Of a DNA stretch of 64,000 nucleotides, positions 34,932 through 44,392 are shown one piece after another. Position 1 is the first letter of the stretch. Each line of letters starts with the position of its first letter. The stretch covers positions 31,600 through 95,599 of the forward strand of contig JAFGJS010000125.1 in the NCBI GenBank assembly GCA_016928995.1, given 5' to 3'. Under the pieces are notes generated by a model. It was not told the origin of the DNA, did not search any database, and saw nothing but the letters and a program-made list of their open reading frames with translations. The stretch comes from Candidatus Sumerlaeota bacterium (GTDB lineage Bacteria > Sumerlaeota > Sumerlaeia > JAFGJS01). A program made the translations under genes and the position numbers.

Positions 34932-35819
34932 ATGATGCAATACAGCTATTACCCGGGATGCTCACTGAAAGGATCCGGCCGCGCATACGAGGAATCGGTG
35001 CTGGCGGTCTTTGATCATCTGGGCATCGAGCTGAAGGAAATTGACGACTGGAATTGCTGCGGAGCCACGGCCTATATGTCGGTTGACGAACGCCGGTCGT
35101 TTGCTTTGGCGGCGCGCAACCTGGCGATCTCCGAGCGCGATATGCCGGAGAGTCCGATGGTCGTGCCGTGCAGCGGCTGCTACGTGACGCTGAACAAAAC
35201 GTGCCATGTGGTGAAGGATTATCCGGCGATCAAGGACGACGTGACGAAGGCGCTTGATCGGGCCGGATTGAAGTGGAAAAACCAGGTCCCGGTGCGACAT
35301 CCGCTGGATGTCTTGATGCAGGATGTCGGTTTGGACCGCATTAAAGAGGCGGTTGTCAAGCCGCTGAAGGGCCTGAAGATTGCGCCGTATTACGGCTGCC
35401 AGATCGTACGGCCATACGCCGAGTTTGATCATCAGATTCATCCCACCTCGATGGACCGCATGTTCGAGGCGCTCGGCGCGACCGTTGTTCATTATCCATT
35501 AAAGACCAAATGCTGCGGCGGTTCGATGACTGGCACTGCGCCGGAAGTCGGATTGCGGCTGGTATATCTTTTGTTGAAAGAAGCGGCGAAACGCGAGGCT
35601 GATCTGATGGCGACGGTCTGTCCGTTGTGCCAATTCAATCTCGACGCGTTCGCCAAAGAGGCCGCGCGGGCCTATGGTCCTGTGAATATGCCGGTGATTT
35701 ATTTCACCCAGTTGCTGGGGCTGGCGATGGGCCTGTCTGAGGAAAAATTAGGGCTTCAGCGCAACATTATTTCCGCCAAGAATGCGCTTAAAGGCGCTGC
35801 GGCGGCAGCTGCTCGATGA
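34932..35819 (+). CDS. hdrB: Heterodisulfide reductase subunit B-like protein (two CCG domains)
   Basis: A 295-residue catalytic subunit. It carries two cysteine-rich CCG domains: DDWNCCGATAYMS with PCSGCYVTLNKTCH, and KTKCCGGSMTGTAPEVG with TVCPLCQFNLD, plus YYGCQIVRPY. In methanogens these hold noncubane [4Fe-4S] clusters that split the CoM-S-S-CoB disulfide; in bacteria the acceptor is not known. Start at 34932 follows GAGAGG. It is followed by hdrA with the stop and a possible overlapping start (ATGA), though I place the hdrA start slightly further on. Confidence 0.94.
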   Translation: MMQYSYYPGCSLKGSGRAYEESVLAVFDHLGIELKEIDDWNCCGATAYMSVDERRSFALAARNLAISERDMPESPMVVPCSGCYVTLNKTCHVVKDYPAIKDDVTKALDRAGLKWKNQVPVRHPLDVLMQDVGLDRIKEAVVKPLKGLKIAPYYGCQIVRPYAEFDHQIHPTSMDRMFEALGATVVHYPLKTKCCGGSMTGTAPEVGLRLVYLLLKEAAKREADLMATVCPLCQFNLDAFAKEAARAYGPVNMPVIYFTQLLGLAMGLSEEKLGLQRNIISAKNALKGAAAAAAR

Positions 35820-35839
35820 ATCTTACCACGGGAGAAACA

Positions 35840-37849
35840 ATGATGGATCGCGGAAACGGAAACGGCCGCAGTGATTTACGCATCGGCGTTTATGTCTGCC
35901 ACTGCGGAATCAATATCGCGTCGATGGTCGACGTCAAACGGGTCGCGGAGCAAGCTGCGGCCATGCCGAACGTCGTTGTTGCGCGCGACTATAAATATAT
36001 GTGTTCTGATCCGGGCCAGGAAATGGTCCAGCAGGACATCAGGGAACTCAATCTGAATCGTGTCGTGGTGGCGGCATGCACGCCGCTGCTGCATGAACCG
36101 ACGTTTCGCGGCGCCTGCGAGCGCGCGGGATTGAACCCATTCTTCTGTCATATGGTGAACATCCGCGAGCATGACGCGTGGGTGCATGAAGACCGCGAAA
36201 AAGCCACGGTGAAAGCGATTGACCTGATCCGCGCGGCAGTGCGGCGCGTGAAGCATCACAAAGCCCTTGAGCGACGGACGGTGCCGATCAATCCGAACGT
36301 GCTGGTCGTCGGCGGCGGAATCGCCGGCATCCAGGCGGCGCTGAAAATCGCCAGCGCGGGCCGTCATGTTTATCTGGTGGAGCGCGAACTTTCCATCGGC
36401 GGGCATATGGCCAAATTCGACAAGACCTTCCCCACGCTGGACTGCGCGGCGTGCATCCTGACGCCAAAAATGTCCGATGTGAAAAAGCACCCCAATATTA
36501 CGCTTTGGACTTACTCGGAAGTCGATAAGGTCGATGGCTATGTGGGCAACTTCAAGGCCACGGTCCGGCGGAAACCGCGCTATATTAATGAAGATACGTG
36601 CGTGGGCTGCCTGGAGTGCATCGACGCGTGCGTGTTCAAAGAGCCAAGATTCACAGACGAATATAACGAGGGTTTGAGCAAGCGCAAACCGATGCATATT
36701 CCGTTTCCGCAAGCCGTGCCGCAAGTGACGGCCATTGATCCGGAAACCTGCCTGCGGTTCAAAACCGGCAAGTGCAAATCCTCCTGCGTGACGGTGTGCG
36801 ATCGTAATGCGATCGACTTCGACCAGAAAGAGCGCATTGAGGAAATCAACGTCGGCGCGATAATCCTCAGCACGGGCTTTCAAACCTTCGAGCCGAAAGA
36901 CCGGCTTCCGCAGTACGGCTATGGAATATACGACAATATCTATACGGCGCTGGAAGTGGAGCGGCTGGTCAACTCCGCCGGTCCGACGGAAGGCGAGGTT
37001 GTGTTGCGCGACGGCAGCAAGCCGCGCGCCGTGGGAATCATTCACTGCATCGGCTCGCGCGACACCAAGAGCAACATCTGGTGCTCACGTGTTTGCTGCA
37101 TGTATTCATTGAAACTGGCGCATTTGCTCAAGGAGCGCACGGGCGCTGAGGTCTATAACTTCTACATCGACATGCGTACACCGGGCAAGGGCTATGAGGA
37201 ATTCTACAACAAGCTGCTGGAGGAAGGCGTGCATTTCATTCGCGGCAAGGTGGGCGCCGTAAACGACTGGGCGATCACACCGGAAGAAGAAGGCCGTCTC
37301 GTGATTCGCGTGGAAGACACGCTGGGCGGTTTTGTCCGGCGCGTGCCCGTGGACATGGTGGTGCTTTCGACCGGCCTTGAGCCGCACAAAGATGCGGAAG
37401 ACGTGCGGCGGAAATTCAATATTTCATGCTCGCCGGGCGGCTTCTTCCTGGAACGGCATCCCAAGCTGGCGCCCGTCGAAACGGCCAGCGGCGGTATTTT
37501 CCTGGCGGGATGCTGCCAGGGTCCGAAAGACATTCCCGACACGGTCGCGCAAGCCGGCGCTGCCGCGGCTGAGGCGCTCGCGCTGATCGACAAGGGCGTG
37601 GTGGAACTGGAGCCCAATACGGCCTTCATCGACGCCGAGAGCTGCTCGGGTTGCAAGTCGTGCCTATCGCTGTGTCCCTATACCGCCATTTCGTTCATCG
37701 AGGCGGAAAAGCGCGCTGAGATCAACGAGGCGCTCTGCAAGGGATGCGGAACATGCGTCGCGGCCTGCCCGTCGGGTTCGATCATCCAGAACCTGTTTGA
37801 GGATGAGGAAATTTTCAGCGAAATCGCGGAGGTGCTTTCAAATGGCTAA
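35840..37849 (+). CDS. hdrA: Heterodisulfide reductase subunit A-like flavoprotein (electron bifurcating)
   Basis: A 669-residue FAD and iron-sulfur protein. It has the N-terminal HdrA motif GVYVCHCGINIASMVD, the FAD fold VLVVGGGIAGIQAALKIA with LVERELSIGGHMAKFDKTFP, the hallmark LDCAACILTPKM, an inserted ferredoxin-like CVGCLECIDACVF, and two C-terminal [4Fe-4S] motifs, CSGCKSCLSLCPY and CKGCGTCVAACPS. HdrA bifurcates the electron pair from MvhD, one to ferredoxin and one to HdrBC. GGGAGAAAC before the ATG at 35840 (MMDRGN) is a better ribosome-binding site than anything before 35816. Its 3' end overlaps mvhD by eight bases. Confidence 0.94.
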   Translation: MMDRGNGNGRSDLRIGVYVCHCGINIASMVDVKRVAEQAAAMPNVVVARDYKYMCSDPGQEMVQQDIRELNLNRVVVAACTPLLHEPTFRGACERAGLNPFFCHMVNIREHDAWVHEDREKATVKAIDLIRAAVRRVKHHKALERRTVPINPNVLVVGGGIAGIQAALKIASAGRHVYLVERELSIGGHMAKFDKTFPTLDCAACILTPKMSDVKKHPNITLWTYSEVDKVDGYVGNFKATVRRKPRYINEDTCVGCLECIDACVFKEPRFTDEYNEGLSKRKPMHIPFPQAVPQVTAIDPETCLRFKTGKCKSSCVTVCDRNAIDFDQKERIEEINVGAIILSTGFQTFEPKDRLPQYGYGIYDNIYTALEVERLVNSAGPTEGEVVLRDGSKPRAVGIIHCIGSRDTKSNIWCSRVCCMYSLKLAHLLKERTGAEVYNFYIDMRTPGKGYEEFYNKLLEEGVHFIRGKVGAVNDWAITPEEEGRLVIRVEDTLGGFVRRVPVDMVVLSTGLEPHKDAEDVRRKFNISCSPGGFFLERHPKLAPVETASGGIFLAGCCQGPKDIPDTVAQAGAAAAEALALIDKGVVELEPNTAFIDAESCSGCKSCLSLCPYTAISFIEAEKRAEINEALCKGCGTCVAACPSGSIIQNLFEDEEIFSEIAEVLSNG

Positions 37850-38360
37850 TCAGGAATTCGAACCTCGCATCGTCGCTTTCTTTTGCAACTGGTGCACATA
37901 TACAGCGGCGGACTTGGCTGGCGTGTCGCGGATGAAATACGCATCCAACATTCGCATCATTCGTTTGATGTGCTCGGGACGCGTGGATCCTCAGTTCGTC
38001 ATGGATGCCTTCGCCCGCGGGGCAGATGGCGTGTTGATCGGCGGATGTCATCCGGGCGACTGCCATTACATTTCTGGAAACTATAAATGCTTGCGCAGAT
38101 ATCACATGCTGGAGCGGATGATGGCCGATCTGGGAGTCGAAAAAGACCGGCTGCGCCTGGAGTGGATTTCCGCCAGCGAGGGCGATAAAGTCAAGCGCGT
38201 GGTCAATGAAATGGTTGAACAGGTGCGCGCCCTGGGTCCGCTGGACTTGCCCGGCCGGTTCGCCGACTGGGACGCGGAAATGCGCGAACTGGATGAAAAG
38301 GTTCAACGGGAACACGACGGCGCATGCGAGGCTCATGCGGCTAAGGAGACGCAATCATGA
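37842..38360 (+). CDS. mvhD: F420-nonreducing hydrogenase iron-sulfur subunit D-like (MvhD)
   Basis: A 172-residue [2Fe-2S] protein that links the hydrogenase MvhAG to HdrA. The family cysteines are seen in VAFFCNWCTYTAADL, RLMCSGRVDPQFV and GGCHPGDCHYISGNYKC. The ORF track starts upstream at 37797; the ATG at 37842 (MANQEFEP) has a clear GGAGGTG nine bases before it and lies inside the end of hdrA, so translation is coupled. It is followed by mvhG with an ATGA overlap. Confidence 0.93.
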   Translation: MANQEFEPRIVAFFCNWCTYTAADLAGVSRMKYASNIRIIRLMCSGRVDPQFVMDAFARGADGVLIGGCHPGDCHYISGNYKCLRRYHMLERMMADLGVEKDRLRLEWISASEGDKVKRVVNEMVEQVRALGPLDLPGRFADWDAEMRELDEKVQREHDGACEAHAAKETQS

Positions 38361-39364
38361 CAGACAAACCGAAAGTAGCTTTTTACTGGTGCGCCTCTTG
38401 CGGAGGGTGCGAGGAATCGACCGTGGATCTGGCTGAAGCAATCCTGGATGTCGCCAAACTGGTTGACATTGTCTTCTGGCCGGTGGCGATTGATGCGAAG
38501 AAAAAGGACGTTGAAGCGATGGCCGACGGCTCGATCGCGGTCTCGCTGATCAATGGCGCGATCCGCACCAGCGAGCAGGAGGAAATGGTGCGTCTATTGC
38601 GGCGCAAGAGCGGATTGGTCATCGCCTACGGCTCGTGCGCGCAATCGGGCGGCATCCCCGCGCTGGCGAATCAATTCACACGCGAGCAGATCATGCGGGT
38701 CGTCTACGAAGAGTGCCCGACGGTCGATAATCCGAATAAAGTGCATCCGCAGGAAACCTACGTTGATACGGACGGCATTGGCGTCACCCTTCCAGGATTC
38801 CGTAACATTGTGAGATCTTTGGATCAGGTGATCGACGTGGATTACGCCCTGCCGGGTTGCCCGCCGACGCCGAAACTGCTTGCCGAGGCGCTGCAGGCGA
38901 TTCTGGAAGGCAAACTGCCCCCGAAGGGAACCGTGCTCGCGCCGGACGTGGCGCAATGCGACACCTGTCCGCGAAAGGACACCAAGCCTCAGGATGTCAG
39001 TTACCTTGAATTCAAGCGGCCGCATTGGACGGATATGGATCCTGAGAAATGCTTTCTGGCGCAGGGCATCGTTTGCATGGGTCCCGCGACGCGCAGCGGC
39101 TGCGAATCGCAGTGCATCAGCGGCAATATGCCATGCACGGGATGCTTCGGTCCGACCTCGCGCGTGCGCGACCAAGGCGCGAAAATCATCTCATCGATTT
39201 GTTCGTCTGTCGCTTCCGAGGAGAGCGATCAGATTAAATCCGTGCTGAGCGGGATTCCCGATCCGATCGGCACGTTTTACCGCTACGGGTTAAGCAAGTG
39301 CCTGTTGCGCGGCCGTGTGGATACGGCTGTCACAACCTCGCAATCTCAGGAGGCCAGGAAATGA
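38357..39364 (+). CDS. mvhG: NiFe-hydrogenase small subunit (MvhG-like, group 3c)
   Basis: A 335-residue small subunit carrying iron-sulfur clusters that take electrons from the NiFe site. The proximal cluster cysteines are in FYWCASCGGCEESTVDL and in AYGSCAQSGG and DYALPGCPPTP; further Cys-rich segments are CDTCPRKDTK and SQCISGNMPCTGCFGPTSRV. No twin-arginine signal is present, so the enzyme is cytosolic. It overlaps both neighbours by four bases (ATGA), which couples it to mvhD and mvhA. Confidence 0.94.
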   Translation: MTDKPKVAFYWCASCGGCEESTVDLAEAILDVAKLVDIVFWPVAIDAKKKDVEAMADGSIAVSLINGAIRTSEQEEMVRLLRRKSGLVIAYGSCAQSGGIPALANQFTREQIMRVVYEECPTVDNPNKVHPQETYVDTDGIGVTLPGFRNIVRSLDQVIDVDYALPGCPPTPKLLAEALQAILEGKLPPKGTVLAPDVAQCDTCPRKDTKPQDVSYLEFKRPHWTDMDPEKCFLAQGIVCMGPATRSGCESQCISGNMPCTGCFGPTSRVRDQGAKIISSICSSVASEESDQIKSVLSGIPDPIGTFYRYGLSKCLLRGRVDTAVTTSQSQEARK

Positions 39365-40908
39365 ACGAAGAGTCCAAACAGGCTTGGAATGAAGGACAAC
39401 AGCGCGCGAACGCGTCTTATGGCGCGAAACGCAAGCGCATCACGATCGACCCGATCACCCGCTTGGAAGGGCACGGCAAGATCGATATATTCATGGATGA
39501 AAAGGGCGACGTCGAAAAGGCGTATTTCCAGGTGCCCGAACTTCGCGGCTTTGAGATTTTCAGCCTGGGTCGTCCGGCCGAGGATATGCCGCAAATCACA
39601 AGCCGCATTTGCGGCGTGTGCCCCACGGCGCATCATATGGCCTCGACCAAGGCACTGGATATGCTGTATTCCGTGGAGCCTACGTCAGCCGCCAAGAAAC
39701 TTCGCGAGCTGATTTACAGCACTTTCATGCTCGAGGATCATGCCTTGCATGTCTACATCCTCGGCGGTCCGGACTTCATCGTCGGACCGGACGCCCCTGC
39801 CGCGTTGCGCAACGTGCTGGGCGTGGTTGACAAAGTGGGCGAGGAAGTCGGCCTGAAGGTGATCAGCATGCGTCGCCGTCTGCGTGAATTCATCGCATAT
39901 CTCGGCGGCAAGGTGATCCATCCCGTGTTCGGTCTGCCCGGCGGCGTGGCCAAGGGCATCAATCCGGCCGATTTGGACGGATTCAAGCAATTGGCGGATG
40001 ACGGTGTGGCGTTTGCGGAATTCACGTTGCAGGTCTTCAATGACATCGTTCTGAAAAACGAAGAATATGTGAAGTTGATCACATCCGACGCCTTCACCCA
40101 TAAGACCCATTATATGGGACTGGTCGATGAGAACAACCATGTGAATTTTTACGACGGCAAGGTGCGCGTCGTCGATACCGACGGCAAGGAGATCGCCAAG
40201 TTCTCCGAAGTGGAATATCTCGACAACATCGCCGAACATGTCGAGCCGTGGAGCTATGTGAAGTTCACCTATCTGAAGAAAGTCGGCTGGAACGGCTTCA
40301 CGGAAGGCAATGACAGCGGAGTGTGCTGCGTCGCGCCGTTGGCCCGATTGAATGCTGCGGATGGTTTGGCCACGCCCAAGGCGCAGGCCGCGCTGGAGCA
40401 GTATTTCGGCATGCTGGGCAAGCCGGTGCATCACACGCTGGCCAATCACTGGGCGCGCGCGATCGAGATGCTTTACGCCGCCGAGCGCATTCAGCAGTTG
40501 ATCAACGATCCCGAGATCACCAGCCAGGACATTCGGACCATCCCGACCGCGACTCCGAAGCGCGGCATTGGCATCGTCGAGGCGCCTCGCGGAACGCTGT
40601 TCCATCATTACGAGACTGATGAGAAGGGCATCCTGAATATGGTCAACCTGATCGTGGCCACGCAAAACAACGCCGCAAGAATGGCAATGAGCGTGGAGAA
40701 CGCCGCGAAGGGATTGATCCACGGCGGCAATGTCGATGAAGGCATGTTGAACAAAGTCGAGATGGCCTTCCGCGCATACGATCCGTGCCATGCCTGCGCC
40801 ACGCATGCATTGCCCGGCCAGATGCCGCTAGTTGCGCGCGTGTGGAATAAGGATGGTGAAGTCATCCATACGTTGCGGCGCGATTCGCAGGTCGTGGGGA
40901 AGGTTTAA
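39361..40908 (+). CDS. mvhA: NiFe-hydrogenase large subunit (MvhA-like, group 3c)
   Basis: A 515-residue large subunit that holds the Ni-Fe(CN)2CO site. The four nickel-binding cysteines are in the L1 motif RICGVCPTAH (about residue 81) and the L2 motif DPCHACATH (about residue 474). After L2 there is a C-terminal extension of some 32 residues (ALPGQMPLVARVWNKDGE...), which fits removal by the protease encoded next door. The true start is the ATG at 39361 (MNEESKQAW) with AGGAGG upstream and ATGA overlap with mvhG; the track start at 39298 is too early. With mvhDG and hdrABC it should form the bifurcating H2:ferredoxin/disulfide complex. Confidence 0.95.
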   Translation: MNEESKQAWNEGQQRANASYGAKRKRITIDPITRLEGHGKIDIFMDEKGDVEKAYFQVPELRGFEIFSLGRPAEDMPQITSRICGVCPTAHHMASTKALDMLYSVEPTSAAKKLRELIYSTFMLEDHALHVYILGGPDFIVGPDAPAALRNVLGVVDKVGEEVGLKVISMRRRLREFIAYLGGKVIHPVFGLPGGVAKGINPADLDGFKQLADDGVAFAEFTLQVFNDIVLKNEEYVKLITSDAFTHKTHYMGLVDENNHVNFYDGKVRVVDTDGKEIAKFSEVEYLDNIAEHVEPWSYVKFTYLKKVGWNGFTEGNDSGVCCVAPLARLNAADGLATPKAQAALEQYFGMLGKPVHHTLANHWARAIEMLYAAERIQQLINDPEITSQDIRTIPTATPKRGIGIVEAPRGTLFHHYETDEKGILNMVNLIVATQNNAARMAMSVENAAKGLIHGGNVDEGMLNKVEMAFRAYDPCHACATHALPGQMPLVARVWNKDGEVIHTLRRDSQVVGKV

Positions 40909-40916
40909 TCCGCACG

Positions 40917-41399
40917 ATGTCGAGTCGTCCCAAACGCTTGTTGCTCGGTCTGGGCAACGATATTCTCACCGATGATGCAGTTGGCTTAGTGGCGGTTCGC
41001 GCGTTGCGAGAACGCTTCGGCGACACTGTGGACATGGTGGAAGCCGGGGAGAGCGGCCTGAGCATTCTCGATCACATCGAGGGCTACGATCAGGTTTTGA
41101 TTCTCGACGCCATGCAGTGCGGCCAGGTGGAAGTCGGCACGGTCATGGAAGTCTGCATGGATGACATGGGCATGCCGAGCGCGCCATCGCCGCATTTCAC
41201 GGGCATGCCGGAAATGTGGGAACTGGGCAAGCGGCTCAAGCTCAAACTGCCGGAAGAACTGCGCATCTTGGCTATGGAAGTCGCCAAGCCTTTTGTTTTT
41301 GGCGAATCCCTATCCGAAGAGACCGCCCCCGCCATGCCGGCGTTCATCGAAGCGGCGGCCAATATTTTACAGGAATGGGAGGAGCGATGCCATGCATGA
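40917..41399 (+). CDS. Hydrogenase maturation endopeptidase (HyaD/HycI/FrcD-like)
   Basis: A 160-residue protease that removes the C-terminal extension of the NiFe large subunit once nickel is in place. The family starts with LLLGLGNDILTDDAVGLVAV, where GLGN and the following acidic residues bind nickel; VEAGESGLSILDHIEGYDQV and LILDAMQCGQVEVGTV carry the second conserved Asp, and SPHFTGMPEM the expected His. It starts only eight bases after mvhA, the presumed substrate, and overlaps hypA by eight bases. Confidence 0.92.
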   Translation: MSSRPKRLLLGLGNDILTDDAVGLVAVRALRERFGDTVDMVEAGESGLSILDHIEGYDQVLILDAMQCGQVEVGTVMEVCMDDMGMPSAPSPHFTGMPEMWELGKRLKLKLPEELRILAMEVAKPFVFGESLSEETAPAMPAFIEAAANILQEWEERCHA

Positions 41400-41763
41400 A
41401 TACTCGTTGGTTGAAGGCATCGTCGAGTCCGTAAAGGATGAATTGCAAAAGCGGCAGATCGCTCCGGAAGACGTCGAATCGGTCTATCTGCGGGTCGGGG
41501 TTCTGGCGCTGCATTCGGTCGAGTCATTCGAGCAGGCCTTTCATATGCAGGTTCAAGACTCGCCGTTAAAGAATGCCGCTCTCAAAGTCGAGGTGTCGCC
41601 CGGCAAGTTTGAATGCGCATGCGGATACACGAAGCCGCTGAATCTCGGCGAGATCGATCCGCACGATCCAGTGCTTGAATGCCCGCAATGCCATCAGATC
41701 GGCCGCGCCTCGGGCGGCATGGGGCTTGAAGCGTTTGAGATCGAAGTCTCGACGGATAAGTAA
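41392..41763 (+). CDS. hypA: Hydrogenase nickel-insertion protein HypA
   Basis: A 123-residue nickel metallochaperone. The N-terminus MHEYSLVEGIVESV supplies the His2 and Glu3 that bind Ni2+, and the C-terminal zinc site is CACGYTK...CPQCH. The track lists a longer frame from 41161; the real start is the ATG at 41392, inside the protease gene end, preceded by GGGAGGAG. HypA normally works with the GTPase HypB, but no hypB is in this window. A 217-base gap follows before hypF. Confidence 0.95.
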   Translation: MHEYSLVEGIVESVKDELQKRQIAPEDVESVYLRVGVLALHSVESFEQAFHMQVQDSPLKNAALKVEVSPGKFECACGYTKPLNLGEIDPHDPVLECPQCHQIGRASGGMGLEAFEIEVSTDK

Positions 41764-41980
41764 TAGACTCCAGCAGCAGAAGACGGAATCAACGAAGGAT
41801 CAACCTCCAGGATTTCCGCCGACCGTTATTATCGTCTGAATCAACATCCTGCAACGAACATCGACAGCGCCATTGGCCGGCATCAAGTCGCGCCGATGGC
41901 GTTTGACTGTTTTAGCGGGTTTGGATAAAATCCTTTTTTTTACGCCGGGTGAAGATCGCCCTTCGAAAAGGTTCGATATT

Positions 41981-44392
41981 GTGTCCACAAAATCGACAGC
42001 CTCGTCCAGTCTGAAGCAGCGTCTCCGGCTGGAGGCGCGCGGCGCGCTGCAAGGCGTTGGATTCCGTCCGTTTGTCTACCGGCTGGCGCGCGAGCTGCAA
42101 CTGTGCGGCTGGGTGCGCAACGACGCGTCGGGCGTTTCGATCGAAATTGAAGGACTGAAGGATCGGCTGGATACATTCATCGCTCGATTGCAGTCGGAAT
42201 TGCCGCCGCATGCGTCCATTGCGCGTTTAAACTACGAATCAATTCCGTCCGCAGATGAAGACAGCTTTACAATCAAGGCCAGCGCCGAGGGCGCGCCAAC
42301 CGCGCGCGTGCTGCCCGACTTGGCGACTTGTCCGGATTGCCTCGCCGAAATATTCGATCCCGGCAACCGGCGCTTCCGGTATCCATTCACAAATTGCACG
42401 CATTGCGGACCGCGCTTTTCCATCATTGAAAGCATCCCCTATGATCGTACGAACACGACGATGAAGCAGTTTGCGATGTGCCCGGCGTGCCGCGAGGAAT
42501 ACGGCGATCCGGAAGACCGCAGGTTTCACGCGCAACCGAACGCCTGCCCGGAGTGCGGACCGCGACTTGCATTATGGGATGCGCAGGGCCGGATCATGGA
42601 ACGAAAAGACGAGGCTTTGCTGGCTTGCGCGCAGGCGATCCTGGCGGGAAAGATCGCAGCCGTGAAGGGCTTGGGCGGCTTCCATCTAATTTGCGACGCG
42701 TCGAATCAAGAGGCGGTCAAGCAGTTGCGAAACCGGAAGAATCGCGAAGAGAAGCCCTTCGCCCTGATGGCGCCCAGTTTGGAGAGCGTAAAGGCTTGCT
42801 GCTCCGTCAGCGCAAGCGAGGAAGCCTTGCTGAAATCAGCCGAAGCGCCGATCATGTTGCTGCAGCGCAGCGACGGAGCCGATGCATGGGTTTGCGAAGC
42901 CGTGGCGCCGGCCAATCCGTCGTTGGGCGTCATGCTGCCATATACGCCGCTACATCATCTGTTGCTCGATGCGATCAAGCGTCCTGTCGTGGCGACCAGC
43001 GGAAACCGGAGCGATGAGCCGATCTGCATTGATGAAAACGAGGCGTTGACGCGACTGGCCAGACTGGCTGATTTGTTTTTGGTTCATGATCGCCCGATCA
43101 AGCGTCCGATTGATGATTCCATCGTGCGCGTGGTCGCGGGCCGGACGATGATCCTTCGCCGTGCGCGCGGCTATGCTCCATCGCCGGTAGTCGTGGATGT
43201 GCAAATTCCGCCGGCCGTCGCTTTGGGTGGTCAGTTGAAAAACACAGTGGCGATCAGTCTCAATCATGATGTGTATCTCAGTCAGCATATTGGCGATCTG
43301 GACACCGGCCCGGCGCTTGATGCGCATCGGCGAGTGCGGCAGGATTTGGCGCGGCTCTACGGCCATCAGCCGGAGCGCATTGTCTGCGATCTGCATCCGG
43401 ATTATGTGTCCACGCATGAGGCGCAGCGGATGGGAGCGCCGGTCGTATCGGTGCAACACCATCTTGCCCATGTTTTCAGCTGCATGGCGGAGAATCGGCT
43501 CAAGCCGTCGCTGCTTGGCGTGGCATGGGACGGCACGGGATACGGCGACGATGGATTGGTCTGGGGCGGCGAGTTTTTTAAGGTGGATGCATCCGGAGCG
43601 GCGCGCATCGGCACGCTGCGCTCATTCCCACTGCCTGGCGGCGAGGCGGCGATTCGCGAAGGATGGCGCACGGCGATTGGCATGCTCAGCGAACTAGGAC
43701 TGGACGCGGATGCTCCAGTGATCGCCGGTCTGTTTCCGGACTCGTGGGATGAACGGCAGCGGCGCAATCTGTTTCGCATGATCGAGCGCGGCGCGAATTG
43801 TCCGCGCAGCACCAGCGCCGGACGCCTGTTCGACGCCGTGGCGGCGATCTGCGGCGTGTGCCGCGCCAATCGTTATGAAGGCCAGGCGGCGATGATGCTG
43901 GAGTATGCGGCATCCGGCGCGGGCAGCGCTCAAAGCAAATCGTATCCTTTCAGTATTGAGCGGCGGCTAGGTCAATCAGACGTGCCGGACAAGTCGGACA
44001 GGTCGGACGTGTCAGACTTGGAAGAAGATGAAAAAGCCGTCTTTATTTTGGACTGGGCGCCGATACTTGAGGCCATGCTGGAAGACCTTCGGCAGCACCG
44101 GGATGCCGCCGATATTGCGGCGGCGTTTCATTGGACATTGGCCCAGGCGATTGTCGCAATGGCGGATCACGCCGGGCAAAAACAGGTTGCATTATCCGGC
44201 GGATGTTTTCAAAACAAGACCTTGCTGGAAATGACCATTCAGGCGCTGGCGGAAAAAGATTATATTCCGCATTGGCATCGCCAGGTTCCGCCCGGCGATG
44301 GAGGATTGGCCTTGGGCCAGCTTGCGGCGCTGGGATTTCGATTGCATCAGAATGAGAAAATCTTGTCTGACCCGTCGGACAAGTCGGACTAG
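41981..44392 (+). CDS. hypF: Carbamoyltransferase HypF, with 9-bp repeat insertion
   Basis: About 803 residues. HypF makes the CN ligands by passing the carbamoyl group of carbamoyl phosphate to HypE. Domains in order: acylphosphatase (ARGALQGVGFRPFVYRLA), two zinc fingers (CPDCLAEIFDPGNRRFRYPF, CTHCG, CPACREEYGDPEDRRF and CPECG), a YrdC-like domain (KGLGGFHLICDASNQEAV) and a Kae1-like domain (VSVQHHLAHVFSCMAE, LSGGCFQNKTLLEM). GTG at 41981 with AAAAGG upstream is a better start than 41873. Two odd points: a Ser/Asp-rich stretch (VPDKSDRSDVSD, about residues 668-679) and the C-terminus SDPSDKSD with its TAG both come from a 9-bp GTCNGAC repeat that also occurs just past the gene. Confidence 0.93.
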   Translation: MSTKSTASSSLKQRLRLEARGALQGVGFRPFVYRLARELQLCGWVRNDASGVSIEIEGLKDRLDTFIARLQSELPPHASIARLNYESIPSADEDSFTIKASAEGAPTARVLPDLATCPDCLAEIFDPGNRRFRYPFTNCTHCGPRFSIIESIPYDRTNTTMKQFAMCPACREEYGDPEDRRFHAQPNACPECGPRLALWDAQGRIMERKDEALLACAQAILAGKIAAVKGLGGFHLICDASNQEAVKQLRNRKNREEKPFALMAPSLESVKACCSVSASEEALLKSAEAPIMLLQRSDGADAWVCEAVAPANPSLGVMLPYTPLHHLLLDAIKRPVVATSGNRSDEPICIDENEALTRLARLADLFLVHDRPIKRPIDDSIVRVVAGRTMILRRARGYAPSPVVVDVQIPPAVALGGQLKNTVAISLNHDVYLSQHIGDLDTGPALDAHRRVRQDLARLYGHQPERIVCDLHPDYVSTHEAQRMGAPVVSVQHHLAHVFSCMAENRLKPSLLGVAWDGTGYGDDGLVWGGEFFKVDASGAARIGTLRSFPLPGGEAAIREGWRTAIGMLSELGLDADAPVIAGLFPDSWDERQRRNLFRMIERGANCPRSTSAGRLFDAVAAICGVCRANRYEGQAAMMLEYAASGAGSAQSKSYPFSIERRLGQSDVPDKSDRSDVSDLEEDEKAVFILDWAPILEAMLEDLRQHRDAADIAAAFHWTLAQAIVAMADHAGQKQVALSGGCFQNKTLLEMTIQALAEKDYIPHWHRQVPPGDGGLALGQLAALGFRLHQNEKILSDPSDKSD
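43973..44017. repeat. 9-bp GTCNGAC repeat tract, copy 1 (inside hypF)
   Basis: Units caatcagac, gtgccggac, aagtcggac, aggtcggac and gtgtcagac follow each other without spacing. Nine bases equal three codons, so the tract stays in frame and encodes a Ser-Asp-rich linker in HypF. The core GTCGGAC/GTCNGAC is itself palindromic. Confidence 0.8.
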
